From: Nocardia nova
Lineage (GTDB): Bacteria > Actinomycetota > Actinomycetes > Mycobacteriales > Mycobacteriaceae
Length of the DNA: 64,000 bases
Direction of reading: 5' to 3'
Assembly: GCF_002933465.1 (NCBI RefSeq)
Contig: NZ_PSZE01000033.1
Coordinates: 1-64,000, forward strand
The notes beneath the pieces were generated by a model. The model saw only the letters and a program-made list of their open reading frames with translations, was not told the DNA's origin and ran no database searches. Positions 15,438 through 23,835 of the stretch are shown here, one piece after another. Each line of letters begins with the position of its first letter. The stretch's first letter is position 1. Position numbers and translations under genes: made by a program.

Positions 15438-16523
15438 GTGCCACTGACCACTGCCGCGCTGTCGCGTGATCCGCAGGCTCCGTTCAGCCTCGAATCCGTC
15501 GCGATCGACGAGCCGCGCGCGGACGAGATCCTGGTCCGGATCGAGGCGTCGGGCATCTGCCACACCGATCTGGTCTCCCGCGCCGCCGGCGCGTCCGACC
15601 GCCCGGTGCTGCTCGGCCACGAGGGCGCGGGTGTGGTGGAGGCCGTCGGCGCCGAGGTGACGGGTGTGCGGCCCGGCGACCGGGTGGTGCTGACCTTCCG
15701 GCACTGCGGGAACTGCCGCAACTGCCGTCTCGGCCGGCTGCCGTACTGTGCGCGATCCACCGCGTTGAACCAGTTCGGCGGCCGTGCCGACCGCTCGCCC
15801 CGCATCACCGTCGACGGCACGCGCGTGCGCGACGGCTTCTTCGGGCAGTCGAGTTTCGCCGGGTACGCGCTGAGCACCGCAGACAACACGATCGTCGTCC
15901 CCGCCGACACCGATCCGGTCGTCGCCGCCGCGCTGGGCTGCGGTTTCCAGACCGGCGCGGGCGCGGTCCTGAATGTGCTCGCCCCCGAACCGGATTCGCA
16001 GATCCTGATCTACGGCGCGGGTGCGGTCGGCATGGCCGGGCTCCTGGCCGCGCGGACACTGCCCGGCACCACGGTGCTGGTCGTCGAACCCTCGGCCGAT
16101 CGCCGTGCGCTCGCCCTCGAACTCGGCGCGGCCGCCGCGCTGGACCCGGCCGACGCCGAGACCGCCGCCACGATCGCCGAACTCACCGGCGGCGGCGCCA
16201 CCCATGCCCTCGACACCGCCGGCCGCCCGGAGGTGCTCGCCGCGGCGGTGGCGGCCCTGGCCACCGGTGGCGCGGTGGCGGTGGTCGGCCTCGGCGTCCC
16301 GCAACTCGACATGCGCGAGATCGTGTTGGGCGGCAAGACCATTCACGGCTGCCTGGAAGGCGACGCCGTGCCGCAGCGGTTCATCCCGCAGCTGCTCGAG
16401 CTCTACACGGCCGGGCGGCTACCGCTCGACCGGCTGGTCCGGTCCTACCCGTCCACCGAGATCGGCACCGCCCTGGCCGACCACCACGCGGGACGCGTCG
16501 TCAAACCCGTTCTGACCTGGTAA
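15438..16523 (+). CDS. Zinc-dependent alcohol dehydrogenase (aryl-alcohol type)
   Basis: 361 aa medium-chain dehydrogenase. Catalytic zinc ligands lie in GICHTD (Cys near 43), GHEGAG (His near 63) and ALGCGFQTG (Cys near 170). The structural zinc lobe has CGNCRNCRLGRLPYC. The Rossmann segment is IYGAGAVGMAGLLAA with a GG-rich NAD loop. Overall it is closest to benzyl-alcohol/aryl-alcohol and NDMA-type dehydrogenases, oxidising primary alcohols with NAD+. GTG 15438 is only 3 bp after the GXWXG remnant, so it shares that transcript and presumably TetR control. Substrate range is inferred. Confidence 0.88.
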   Translation: MPLTTAALSRDPQAPFSLESVAIDEPRADEILVRIEASGICHTDLVSRAAGASDRPVLLGHEGAGVVEAVGAEVTGVRPGDRVVLTFRHCGNCRNCRLGRLPYCARSTALNQFGGRADRSPRITVDGTRVRDGFFGQSSFAGYALSTADNTIVVPADTDPVVAAALGCGFQTGAGAVLNVLAPEPDSQILIYGAGAVGMAGLLAARTLPGTTVLVVEPSADRRALALELGAAAALDPADAETAATIAELTGGGATHALDTAGRPEVLAAAVAALATGGAVAVVGLGVPQLDMREIVLGGKTIHGCLEGDAVPQRFIPQLLELYTAGRLPLDRLVRSYPSTEIGTALADHHAGRVVKPVLTW

Positions 16524-16636
16524 CCCGCGACGCGGCGCCGCACGCACTCGGCGCCACCACCGAGTGATCCGTGTACGAGCGCGTGGCGCGGGTATGGCGT
16601 CAGCGTTGCCCACCGAGACCACGAGGAGGTCGCAGC

Positions 16637-17098
16637 ATGACAACAGTCACCGAATCGGTCGATGTGCACGTACCGGTAAACACCGCGTACAACCAGTGGA
16701 CCCAGTTCGAATCGTTCCCGCAGTTCATGCAGGGCGTCGAGCGGGTCGAGCAGCGCGACGACACGCACACCCACTGGACGGTGCACGTCGCCGGCGCGAC
16801 GCGCGAATTCGACGCGAAGATCACCGAGCAGCACCCCGACGAGCGGGTGTCGTGGACCTCGGAGGCCGGTCCCCGGCATGCGGGCGTGATCACCTTCCAT
16901 CGGCTCGACGAGGACACCACGCGCGTCACCGCGCAGATGGATATCGATCCGGACGGGTTCGTGGAGAACGTCGCCGACAAGCTCGGCATACTCGATCGCC
17001 GCGTCAAGGGTGACCTCGAGCGTTTCCGCGACTTCATCGAAGCGCGCCAACAGGAATCCGGTGCGTGGCGCGGGGACGTCGACCGGCCCCGGCCCTAG
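16637..17098 (+). CDS. SRPBCC (polyketide cyclase/START-like) protein
   Basis: 153 aa. The opening VTESVDVHVPVNTAYNQWTQ, the FPQFMQGVERVEQRDD segment, and the later VSWTSEAGP and ITFHRLDEDTTRVTAQMD strands match the cyclase/dehydrase (YtxH-cluster style) subgroup of SRPBCC proteins. They form a hydrophobic cavity that binds a small ligand, usually of unknown nature. ATG 16637 has GAGGAGG 9 nt upstream. The FAD oxidoreductase gene starts 9 bp after its stop, suggesting an operon. Confidence 0.8.
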   Translation: MTTVTESVDVHVPVNTAYNQWTQFESFPQFMQGVERVEQRDDTHTHWTVHVAGATREFDAKITEQHPDERVSWTSEAGPRHAGVITFHRLDEDTTRVTAQMDIDPDGFVENVADKLGILDRRVKGDLERFRDFIEARQQESGAWRGDVDRPRP

Positions 17099-17107
17099 CG
17101 AGTGCCC

Positions 17108-18742
17108 ATGTCCTCGCCCGCTCCCGGTGGTTCGGCGCCGCTCGACGCCGAGCCGGTCGATGCCGTGATCATCGGCGGCGGGCACAACGGCCTGGTGAGC
17201 GCCGCGCTGCTCGCCGATCACGGCTGGGATGTGGCGGTGCTGGAGGCCCAGGACACCGCCGGGGGCGCCGTGCGCAGTGCCGAGCTGGTGCCCGGCTACC
17301 GGATGGATCTGTTCAGCGCGTTCTATCCGATGGCCGGGGCCTCGCCGGCGCTGCGGGACCTCGGTCTGGAAGATCACGGATTGCGATGGAGCCGAGCGCC
17401 CATCGTGTACGGCCACCCGTCGGGCCCCGAGGATACGGATGCCGCCGTCGTGCATCCGGACGCCGAAGCCACGGCCGAGGCGCTGGCTCGGCGCGATCCC
17501 CGCGACGGCCGCACCTGGATGCGGCTGTTCGAGCAGTGGCGGCAGGTACGCGAACATCTACTCGGGTCGTTCCTCGGCCCGTTCCCGCCCGTGCGCGGCG
17601 CGGCCGGGCTGTGGCGTGATCTCGGCTCCGCCGAGCTGTTCCGCTATCTGCGGTTCCTGATCCTGCCGGTCGGGCGGATGGTCGACGAACTGTTTCACGA
17701 CGAAGCTGCCAAATTGCTGATCATGGGCAACGCCATGCATGCCGACGTACCGGTGGACGCGCCCGGCAGCGGTGTCTACGGCTATCTGCTGACCATGCTG
17801 GCCCAGAACGGCGGATTTCCGGTTCCGGTGGGCGGAGCCGGGGCGCTGAGCGCGGCCCTGATCCACCGCGCCGAGTCGGCGGGGGCCCGGGTGCACTGCG
17901 GCCAGCCGGTAGATCGCGTCCTCATCCGTCACGGGCGCGCCGACGGGGTGATTACGGCCGCCGGGCAGGTGGTGCGGGCACGAAAGGCAGTCATCGCCGA
18001 CATCGACGCGCCGACGCTCTACACCCGGCTGCTCGCCGACGCGCAGCTGCCGCGGCGGCTGCGCGCGGATCTCGAACGATTCACCTGGGACGCGCCGACC
18101 CTCAAGGTGAATTACGCACTCTCCGAACCGATTCCATGGCGGTCGAAGCAACTGCGGGCGGCGGGCACGGTGCATCTGGGCGCCGACCGCGCGGGGCTGG
18201 CGCGATGGACCACCGATATCGGCACCGGCGTGGTGCCGCATACGCCGTTCATGCTGTTCGGTCAGATGACCACGGCCGATCCCAGCCGGTCGGCGCCCGG
18301 CACCGAATCGGCGTGGGCATATACCCACCTGCCGCGCGGGGTCACCGACGACGCTTCGGCCGACCTGCTGGCCGAACGGGTCGACGCCGTGCTCGAGGCC
18401 CACGCGCCCGGCTTCGGCAGCCGGATTCACGCGCGGATCGTGCAGCGACCCAGCGACCTGCACTGCGCCGACGGCAATCTCGTCGGCGGCGCGGTCAACG
18501 GCGGCACCTCCCAACTGCACCAGCAGTTGGTGTTTCGCCCGGTTCCCGGACTCGGCCGCCCCGAAACCGTGGTGCCGGGACTGTATCTGGGCTCGGCGTC
18601 GGCACATCCGGGCGGCGGCGTACACGGCACCTGCGGCGCCAACGCCGCGCGCGCCGCACTGGCCGACTCCCGGCCCACCGGGTGGCCGCGGCGAAAGGTG
18701 TTGTCCCGCTTGCACACCGCGCTCTACGACACCGACCGCTGA
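17108..18742 (+). CDS. FAD-dependent oxidoreductase, phytoene-dehydrogenase-like
   Basis: 544 aa. The N-terminal dinucleotide site VDAVIIGGGHNGLVSAALLA and following VLEAQDTAGGAV are the CrtI/PDS-like pattern. The C-terminal FAD segment has PGLYLGSASAHPGGGVHGTC. In between are a helical substrate region and ADIDAPTLYTRLL. The wider group includes phytoene desaturases, retinol saturases and the pyridine nucleotide-disulphide family annotated as NAD(P)/FAD oxidoreductases, acting on hydrophobic polyenes or lipids. No other carotenoid gene is seen here, so a desaturase role is unproven. It probably shares the transcript of the SRPBCC gene. Confidence 0.8.
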   Translation: MSSPAPGGSAPLDAEPVDAVIIGGGHNGLVSAALLADHGWDVAVLEAQDTAGGAVRSAELVPGYRMDLFSAFYPMAGASPALRDLGLEDHGLRWSRAPIVYGHPSGPEDTDAAVVHPDAEATAEALARRDPRDGRTWMRLFEQWRQVREHLLGSFLGPFPPVRGAAGLWRDLGSAELFRYLRFLILPVGRMVDELFHDEAAKLLIMGNAMHADVPVDAPGSGVYGYLLTMLAQNGGFPVPVGGAGALSAALIHRAESAGARVHCGQPVDRVLIRHGRADGVITAAGQVVRARKAVIADIDAPTLYTRLLADAQLPRRLRADLERFTWDAPTLKVNYALSEPIPWRSKQLRAAGTVHLGADRAGLARWTTDIGTGVVPHTPFMLFGQMTTADPSRSAPGTESAWAYTHLPRGVTDDASADLLAERVDAVLEAHAPGFGSRIHARIVQRPSDLHCADGNLVGGAVNGGTSQLHQQLVFRPVPGLGRPETVVPGLYLGSASAHPGGGVHGTCGANAARAALADSRPTGWPRRKVLSRLHTALYDTDR

Positions 18743-18765
18743 TGCTCTGTGACACCGACCGCTGA
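18728..18765 (+). repeat. 15-bp direct repeat carrying the stop codon of the FAD oxidoreductase
   Basis: GACACCGACCGCTGA occurs at 18728-18742 and again at 18751-18765, period 23 bp. The first copy encodes the protein end DTDR plus stop. It is a short local duplication. Confidence 0.8.
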
Positions 18766-19055
18766 CCGGACGGAGAAAGCTGGCGACAGCTTGCTGGTGC
18801 CGGAACTCGAGCAGATCCCGCAGCGATTCGACGATATCGACGCCGGTGTCCCGCATCGGGGCGGGCCCCGGCTGCAAGCCGGGCCGCGACTGCCCTGCTG
18901 GACTCAGCGTCACGATGGACGGCGCACAGGGAGCCGGCGTGGCGGATCTGCCGCGACTGCCGCCGCGCGGTGCCGGTGCACGACGACGACTACACCGCTT
19001 CGCTTCCCCGCCCTCGGCACGTGTATGACGCGCCGCGTTGGGCATCCGAGCTGCA
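18766..19055. other. Gene-poor stretch before the DUF4142 gene
   Basis: The gap 18743-19096 has no ORF I can support. Short coding-like stretches occur on both strands (plus from about 18765; minus around 18870-18760), but none has a start site or a family match. It could hold a decayed gene. Its left edge is the duplicated stop region and its right edge carries another direct repeat. Confidence 0.4.
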
Positions 19056-19086
19056 AATACCCGGCGAACACAATACCCGGCGAACA
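19056..19086 (+). repeat. 15-bp direct repeat next to the DUF4142 ribosome site
   Basis: AATACCCGGCGAACA is present at 19056-19070 and 19072-19086, just before the AGGAG ribosome site of the gene at 19097. It may be a regulator-binding pair or a small tandem duplication in the leader. Confidence 0.7.
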
Positions 19087-19096
19087 GGAGCACATC

Positions 19097-19621
19097 ATGA
19101 GATCACCGCATCGTCTGCTGGTCACCACCGCCGCCGCGATCGGCCTCGGGCTGGGCGCGAGCGCGGTCGGCGGGGCCCAACCGGCCGCGTTGCCGGCGCA
19201 GGACAGTGATTTTCTCGTCGCGGTCCACCAAGGGAATTTGACCGAGATGCTGTCCGGAGCCGGCGCGGCGGTCATGGGTACGTGTCAGCAGGTCCGCGAT
19301 CTCGGTCCCGTTCTGGTCGCCGACCATACTCGGCTGGAGGCGATGGGCGCCGCGGTCGCGATACCGAACGGCGTAGCCCTGCCGTTGATGCCGTCCGCCG
19401 AGCAGTCGCAGCAGATGCGCGACACCGCGATGAAGACCGGCCGCGACTACGACCTGGCCTGGCTGCATATGCAGGAGGGTTTCCACCTTCAGACGCTGCA
19501 GGCGGGTGCCACCGAGACCGCGCAGGGCGGCAGCCCGCAGGTCACCGGGCTGGCACAGAACGCCGCGCCCGTGGTCCAGCACCATCTGGACATGATTCGC
19601 GACGCGTTGGCGGTGTGCTGA
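19097..19621 (+). CDS. Secreted DUF4142 protein (ferritin-like fold)
   Basis: 174 aa. A signal peptide (MRSPHRLLVTTAAAIGLGLG, cleavage after VGGAQPA) precedes a four-helix domain of the DUF4142 type: QDSDFLVAVHQGNLTEM, VRDLGPVLVADHTRLEAMGA, DYDLAWLHMQEGFHLQTLQ and APVVQHHLDMIRDAL. DUF4142 proteins are periplasmic or extracytoplasmic with a ferritin-like bundle; their function is unclear. ATG 19097 follows AGGAG at 8 nt. The stop TGA shares its A with the ATG of the next gene. Confidence 0.8.
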   Translation: MRSPHRLLVTTAAAIGLGLGASAVGGAQPAALPAQDSDFLVAVHQGNLTEMLSGAGAAVMGTCQQVRDLGPVLVADHTRLEAMGAAVAIPNGVALPLMPSAEQSQQMRDTAMKTGRDYDLAWLHMQEGFHLQTLQAGATETAQGGSPQVTGLAQNAAPVVQHHLDMIRDALAVC

Positions 19622-20121
19622 TGGGCGAGGTCACGATGGGAGTTCCCGGCTCGGCCGAGCAGGTGTTCGCCGTGCTGGCCGACGGCTGGTCCTACGGCCA
19701 CTGGGTGGTGGGGTCCACCCACATGCGTGACGTGGACCAGGACTGGCCGCGGATCGGCTCCCGGATTCATCACAGTGTCGGCGCCTGGCCGCTGATGGCT
19801 CAACAGGCCACCCGGGTGGTGGCCGTGGATCCGCCGAACAGCATCGAACTCGAGGCGGAGCTGTGGCCGGTGGGGGTGGCGTGGATCCGGCTGGCGATGA
19901 CGCCGATCGATGCCGACACCACCGAGGTGAGCATGAGCGAGGAGCTGATTCGCGGACCGGGCCGGCTCATCCCCGACGTGCTGCAAACCATGGCCCTCAA
20001 GCCCCGCAACAAACAGTCGCTGACGCGCCTCTGCGATCTGGTGGCCTCCCATTACGCCGACACCCGCAAGCCCGGCACCCGTGGATCCGGCACCCTCGCG
20101 CCCGACAGCCCGGAGCCCTAG
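19621..20121 (+). CDS. SRPBCC (polyketide cyclase-like) protein
   Basis: 166 aa. The sequence MGEVTMGVPGSAEQVFAVLA, then WSYGHWVVGSTHMRDVD, RIGSRIHHSVGAWPL and ATRVVAVDPPNSIEL follows the SRPBCC helix-grip pattern common in mycobacteria. A ligand-binding cavity is expected and the ligand is unknown. It is coupled to the DUF4142 gene by a TGATG overlap. The epimerase remnant on the other strand begins 28 bp past its stop. Confidence 0.8.
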   Translation: MGEVTMGVPGSAEQVFAVLADGWSYGHWVVGSTHMRDVDQDWPRIGSRIHHSVGAWPLMAQQATRVVAVDPPNSIELEAELWPVGVAWIRLAMTPIDADTTEVSMSEELIRGPGRLIPDVLQTMALKPRNKQSLTRLCDLVASHYADTRKPGTRGSGTLAPDSPEP

Positions 20122-20148
20122 TCATCGGCGTTGATCGGGCACCGGCGT

Positions 20149-20441
20149 TCATCCCAGCCGATGGTCCGGCCGCTGATCCTGGTGCGTCGGGCGGCCCGGG
20201 CGAAACCGCAGCGGACCGGGATTCAGCGGCGGGCTGCCGCCGGAGGTGTGCTCGCGCAAACCGGCGGCAAGCTCCGTCGCCACATCGACGGCGGAATGCG
20301 CCGGCCGCCAATCGAGTTCCCGCCGCGCCCGCTCCGCTCGCACCAGACATGCCCGGTCGGCCAGCCTCAGCCAGGCGGGGTGCAACGGCAGCAGACCGAG
20401 TCGCCAGCCCGCGAAGGCGGCGGCGGCCAGCACGTGGTCCC
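20149..20441 (-). pseudogene. C-terminal half of a split NAD-dependent epimerase/dehydratase
   Basis: In the minus strand, overlapping the YbdK stop, the frame reads VGDHVLAAAAFAGWRLGLLP, then HPAWLRLADRACLV, ARRELDWRPAHSAVDVATEL and LAAGLREHTSGG. This is the usual C-terminal end of NAD(P)-dependent epimerases of the SDR-extended type. It has no start or cofactor domain of its own and is entered only from the YbdK gene region. The matching N-terminal part is at 27937-28281 on the opposite strand; see findings for the inversion model. About 140 residues between the two parts are missing. Confidence 0.65.
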
Positions 20442-21548
20442 CTACACGGAACAACCGTCCGCGGTCGCCTCGGCCAGTTCGTCCACCACGTCGGCGATCG
20501 CTCCGCGCCGGCGCAAGGCGGCCGACTGCCGCCGGGCTCCGTTGCCGCGGGCCGTCACCGCGGCGATCGTCTCGGTCACGAACTGCTCCTCCTCGAGTTC
20601 CCGCAAGACCGGGGTGACATAGTCGACGAGCCGCGCCAGCCGGATGCGTGCCGGTTCCACGCGGCCGTCCAGCGGATCGACGCCGTCGCCGTCGAGTCCT
20701 TCGCGCGCGGACTTCCAATAGGCGGCGCGCAGGGTGGCGGCCGGTACCGCAGGCGCCCGCCGGCCGCGGCGCACCTCCGCACGGCCGACCACGGCCGCGG
20801 CACGCACCAGGCTCGCCAGCAACGCCGTTTCCTCGGCCGTCATGGGAACGTCGCTGATGCGGATCTCCAACGTCGGGACATGCGTGGAGCGGCGAATATC
20901 CCAATAGACCATCCCGGTGTCGAGGATGCTGCCGCAGGTCAGCATCATGTCGACCGCGGCGTCGTAGTCGGCACAGGACTGAAAATACGGTGGCGGCCCG
21001 GCACTGGGCCAGCGCCGCCACAGCACGTTGCGCCAACTCGCGTATCCGGTGTCGGTTCCGCGGTACACCGCGGAATTGGCTGTGAGCGAAAGGAATACCG
21101 GCAGCCAGGGCCGCAGATGATTGCTGATCTGCACCGCAGTCTCCGGATCGTCCACCGAGACGTGCACATGGCAGCCACACAACCCCTGTTCGTGCGCGAG
21201 CATGCCGAAATGCTTCTCGATGCGGCGATAGCGCGGCGTATCGGTGACCGGATAGGCGTGGGGCACGGTCGGCGGCACTCCGGTCGCGAGCAGTCGGGCG
21301 GTGTTGTCGGCCGCGGCGCGCACCACGGCGGCGCGCAACTGCCGCAATTCCCGCAGCAAGTCGGCCGTGCGCGTGTGTACCGAGCTACGCGTTTCCACCT
21401 GACAGCTGGTCAGCTCCAACTGCAGATCGATACCGGCGTCGCACGCCGACCGCGCGACCTCGCAGTTCTTCGGGACCGGCGCTCCGGAGACCGGATCGAC
21501 CAGCAGGAACTCCTCCTCGACCCCGAACGTCACATCGGCGGCATCCAT
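20442..21548 (-). CDS. Carboxylate-amine ligase, glutamate-cysteine ligase type 2 (YbdK family)
   Basis: 368 aa, the normal length for YbdK. It begins DVTFGVEEEFLLVDP, the conserved opening of the GCS2 fold. CQVETRSSVHTRTADL, GCHVHVSVDD, PYFQSCADYDA and THVPTLEIRISDVP match other conserved blocks that line the ATP and glutamate sites. YbdK has weak glutamate-cysteine ligase activity, and in actinomycetes such genes may serve thiol or amide synthesis. ATG 21548 is within the conserved N-terminus; longer starts add unrelated sequence. Its last codons coincide with the left boundary of the proposed inversion, so the extreme C-terminus (ATADGCSV) may not be ancestral. Confidence 0.85.
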   Translation of the reverse strand: MDAADVTFGVEEEFLLVDPVSGAPVPKNCEVARSACDAGIDLQLELTSCQVETRSSVHTRTADLLRELRQLRAAVVRAAADNTARLLATGVPPTVPHAYPVTDTPRYRRIEKHFGMLAHEQGLCGCHVHVSVDDPETAVQISNHLRPWLPVFLSLTANSAVYRGTDTGYASWRNVLWRRWPSAGPPPYFQSCADYDAAVDMMLTCGSILDTGMVYWDIRRSTHVPTLEIRISDVPMTAEETALLASLVRAAAVVGRAEVRRGRRAPAVPAATLRAAYWKSAREGLDGDGVDPLDGRVEPARIRLARLVDYVTPVLRELEEEQFVTETIAAVTARGNGARRQSAALRRRGAIADVVDELAEATADGCSV

Positions 21549-21876
21549 CGGCTCACCCGCCCGGCACACTCCATGGCTCGGAGATGCCCGGCGACCGGAC
21601 CCGCAAACGCATTCCGGCGCGGATCGAGGTTTCACTCGGCGGGTGCGGGTAGCCGCCGCATGTGACCATTTCAGGATTACGAGAGTTGACCGAGCACCCC
21701 CGGATCCGACCGCGGCGCAGGCGTCGGATCTGTCCTCGGGCCACAGCGCCGTCCGTCGCGCCGGCGCGGCGCTGCCGCTGGCGGGGGCCGACATCGTGAC
21801 CATCGATCGAGATCCCGTCCCACCGACGGCGTCGCTGCCCTGCTCCGACACCGGTGATCCGCGAAAGGAGAGGACG
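21549..21876. other. Divergent intergenic region, 328 bp
   Basis: No gene is supported here. It should hold the promoter of the minus-strand YbdK gene and of the small plus-strand gene at 21877. I see no clear palindrome or sigma-factor boxes. Confidence 0.5.
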
Positions 21877-22083
21877 ATGGACCGAGGAAACACCAAACAC
21901 GGTGCGCGCGAAGATGATCAACTACGGCACGACCTACAGGGAACCTTGCGCGGCAACCGCTCCAGCCGCGCCGAGGAGTGGCGCGATCCCGAACCACCCG
22001 CCGACGACGACCCGGAACTCACACCCCCGCGCACCACGACGCCGGAGGGCGCCGAGCACGACCGGACCGGCGAGGTCGACTGA
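21877..22083 (+). CDS. Small hydrophilic protein, unknown
   Basis: 68 aa starting MDRGNTKHGAREDDQ, highly charged and Pro-rich (EEWRDPEPPADDDPE), likely unstructured. A good ribosome site, AGGAGAGG, stands 5 nt before the ATG. Small acidic proteins of this kind often sit among stress genes in Nocardia; no family is recognised. Confidence 0.55.
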   Translation: MDRGNTKHGAREDDQLRHDLQGTLRGNRSSRAEEWRDPEPPADDDPELTPPRTTTPEGAEHDRTGEVD

Positions 22084-22688
22084 TCGCGTTCACGTCGAAT
22101 CGACGATCACTGCGCCGGTTACGGTCGAGCAGTCAGGGTACTTCTCCTGTACCGAGAACGATCCGGACGTAGCGCCCTATCCGTCAACGGCGACGGATGC
22201 CGCCATTCGGTTCCGCACAACGGAGTGCACCGGCGCGAGGCATACGACGGATCGTCCCTCCGGACGGGGCGCTAGTCACAGCAGGCCCCGAAGAATGCGG
22301 CGACGGTCGGCGCCGGCGTTACGGCCGGTGCCGACCGATTTCTCCGATTCTGTTGTGCCAGAAAATTTTTCGTGAGGTGATCCCACCCGAACCGGGCGGC
22401 GACGCATGCGTCGGGCGATGCGTGGCGTACGGGCGGTATCCGCGGTCGCGACAAAAGACCGCCCCGCATCGCGCGCCCCGGACCACACCCACGATCCGCT
22501 CGCCGGCGGGCTGGTCATCGAGTTCCGGAGTCACCGGCTCCTCGTCGAATTCCCTCTGGTCCACCGACACCTCGCCCCCTCCCTCCGGCCCGCGCCATCG
22601 CGATATGCGCGCGAGTACCCGATCCCGAGGGAAGGAAAACCGTGAATTCGGTTGAGCTCGACAACGTTTCGGTCAAGGGCCGAACTCG
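22084..22688. other. 605-bp intergenic stretch, no supported gene
   Basis: A minus-strand frame from 22570 to 22319 begins with a plausible GTG behind a purine-rich stretch and reads MSVDQREFDEEPVTPELDDQ, but its second half looks non-coding, so it may be a decayed small gene. A short AT-rich patch, GAAAATTTTTCG, lies at about 22361-22372. Nothing else is recognisable. Confidence 0.4.
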
Positions 22689-22919
22689 TCAGGCCAGGGA
22701 TACGATCAGCGCGATCACGACGGCGACGAAGACCAGCACGATCGCCGCGACGATGATGATCAGCATCGCCCCGCTGGCGGGGAAATGGTGACGGGTGCTC
22801 GGCTCCGGCGCCGAGAGGCCCGAGGTCTGTGCCGTATCCGGCGGGGTGGACCCGGGGGCTACGCCACCACCGGGTTCCAGGTCCGGAGTCTTGGCCGGGT
22901 CCGGATCCATTGCAGACAT
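22689..22919 (-). CDS. DUF6480 small membrane protein
   Basis: 76 aa. The N-terminal half MSAMDPDPAKTPDLEPGGGV, followed by APGSTPPDTAQTSGLS, is the typical DUF6480 signature, and a single C-terminal membrane helix (MLIIIVAAIVLVFVAVVIAL) anchors it. Such proteins are tail-anchored actinobacterial membrane proteins of unknown function. A GGATAGGA ribosome site lies upstream of ATG 22919. Confidence 0.75.
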   Translation of the reverse strand: MSAMDPDPAKTPDLEPGGGVAPGSTPPDTAQTSGLSAPEPSTRHHFPASGAMLIIIVAAIVLVFVAVVIALIVSLA

Positions 22920-23123
22920 GTTCGGCGTCCTATCCTGGGCGAATCGCCCCTTGATCGTCGTCGGTTCTCACTGCGGCCGATACCCGCCATCGGCGCGGGC
23001 AACCTCTCCGGTGCGGCGAAATCGGGCGAAACCTCTACCGGTGGCGGCACGGCAACTGGTGGGCCCGTCGCGCGAATTCCGGCGCACAGGTATGTGTTCG
23101 CCCTGTCCGGGTAGGCGGGAGAT

Positions 23124-23390
23124 ATGACCGACACACCTCCCCTCGCCCCCCTCGCCCTGGTAACCGGCGCGTCCAGCGGTATCGGGTTCGAGCTCGCCAG
23201 ACAATTCACCGAACGCGGTCACGAGGTGGTCCGCGCCGCCGAGGACGGCCGCGTGCTCGACGCGGCGGCCTTCTCCGCGGGCATCGGGCGCTGCGGCGAT
23301 GTCCAGTCGACCGACCTGATGGGGATGGTCGGCCGTGTCGTCCTCGACGCGCTGAAAGCGAAAGCGGGACAGATCATCCCGGGGCGCTGA
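23124..23390 (+). pseudogene. SDR oxidoreductase with a large internal deletion
   Basis: The 88-aa frame opens with a perfect SDR cofactor motif, LALVTGASSGIGFELARQFT, and the next strand HEVVRAAEDGRVLDAAA. After about 60 residues it jumps to a typical SDR tail, MGMVGRVVLDALKAKAGQII. Intact SDRs of this type are about 250-280 aa. The catalytic Ser-Tyr-Lys block is therefore missing, while the frame stays open. This is best read as the scar of an in-frame deletion of roughly 150-170 codons. Confidence 0.65.
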
Positions 23391-23392
23391 TC

Positions 23393-23815
23393 GTGTACCG
23401 CTACGCCGCCGTCGACCTGCCGCGCACCACCACCGCGGCCGGGGCGGCCCTGTTGCTCGGTCTGGGCGGGGTGCATCTGTATGTGCTGGTGCGCGAGGCG
23501 GGGCTGCCGAACTACCTGCGGGTGGGTTTCGGATTCCTGATCGGCTGCTGTGTCGTCGCGGCGGCGCTGGTGTGCGGGTCCCGCACCGCACGCGCGGGCT
23601 GGGTCCTGGGCGGGCTCGTCTGCCTCGCCTTCCTGGTGGTGTATGTGGTCAGCAGGCTCGCCGGGCTCCCCGGCCTGCCCGAGGTCCGAGGCTGGTGGGA
23701 CAGCGCTCCGGGCAGCGTGGCCGGAATCTGCGCGCTGACCTTCCTGGCGGTGATCACCGCGATAGTGCTGGGTATCACCGTGGCGCACCCGCGGGCACAG
23801 CACTGGCACGACTGA
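23393..23815 (+). CDS. Four-helix membrane protein, unknown
   Basis: 140 aa with four hydrophobic segments (AGAALLLGLGGVHLYVL, VGFGFLIGCCVVAAALVC, WVLGGLVCLAFLVVYVVS, GICALTFLAVITAIVLGI). No conserved domain is recognised. GTG 23393 follows the SDR remnant stop by 2 bp. The downstream cytochrome-molybdenum fusion starts 20 bp after its stop, so it may be cotranscribed with that redox gene. Confidence 0.6.
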   Translation: MYRYAAVDLPRTTTAAGAALLLGLGGVHLYVLVREAGLPNYLRVGFGFLIGCCVVAAALVCGSRTARAGWVLGGLVCLAFLVVYVVSRLAGLPGLPEVRGWWDSAPGSVAGICALTFLAVITAIVLGITVAHPRAQHWHD

Positions 23816-23835
23816 GCGGAACGGGGTGATATGCG

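Noticed and set aside
22319..22570. Minus-strand 83-codon frame with a GTG start
   Set aside because: The first 30 residues look protein-like but the rest does not, and no family is recognised; kept only as a note on the intergenic stretch.
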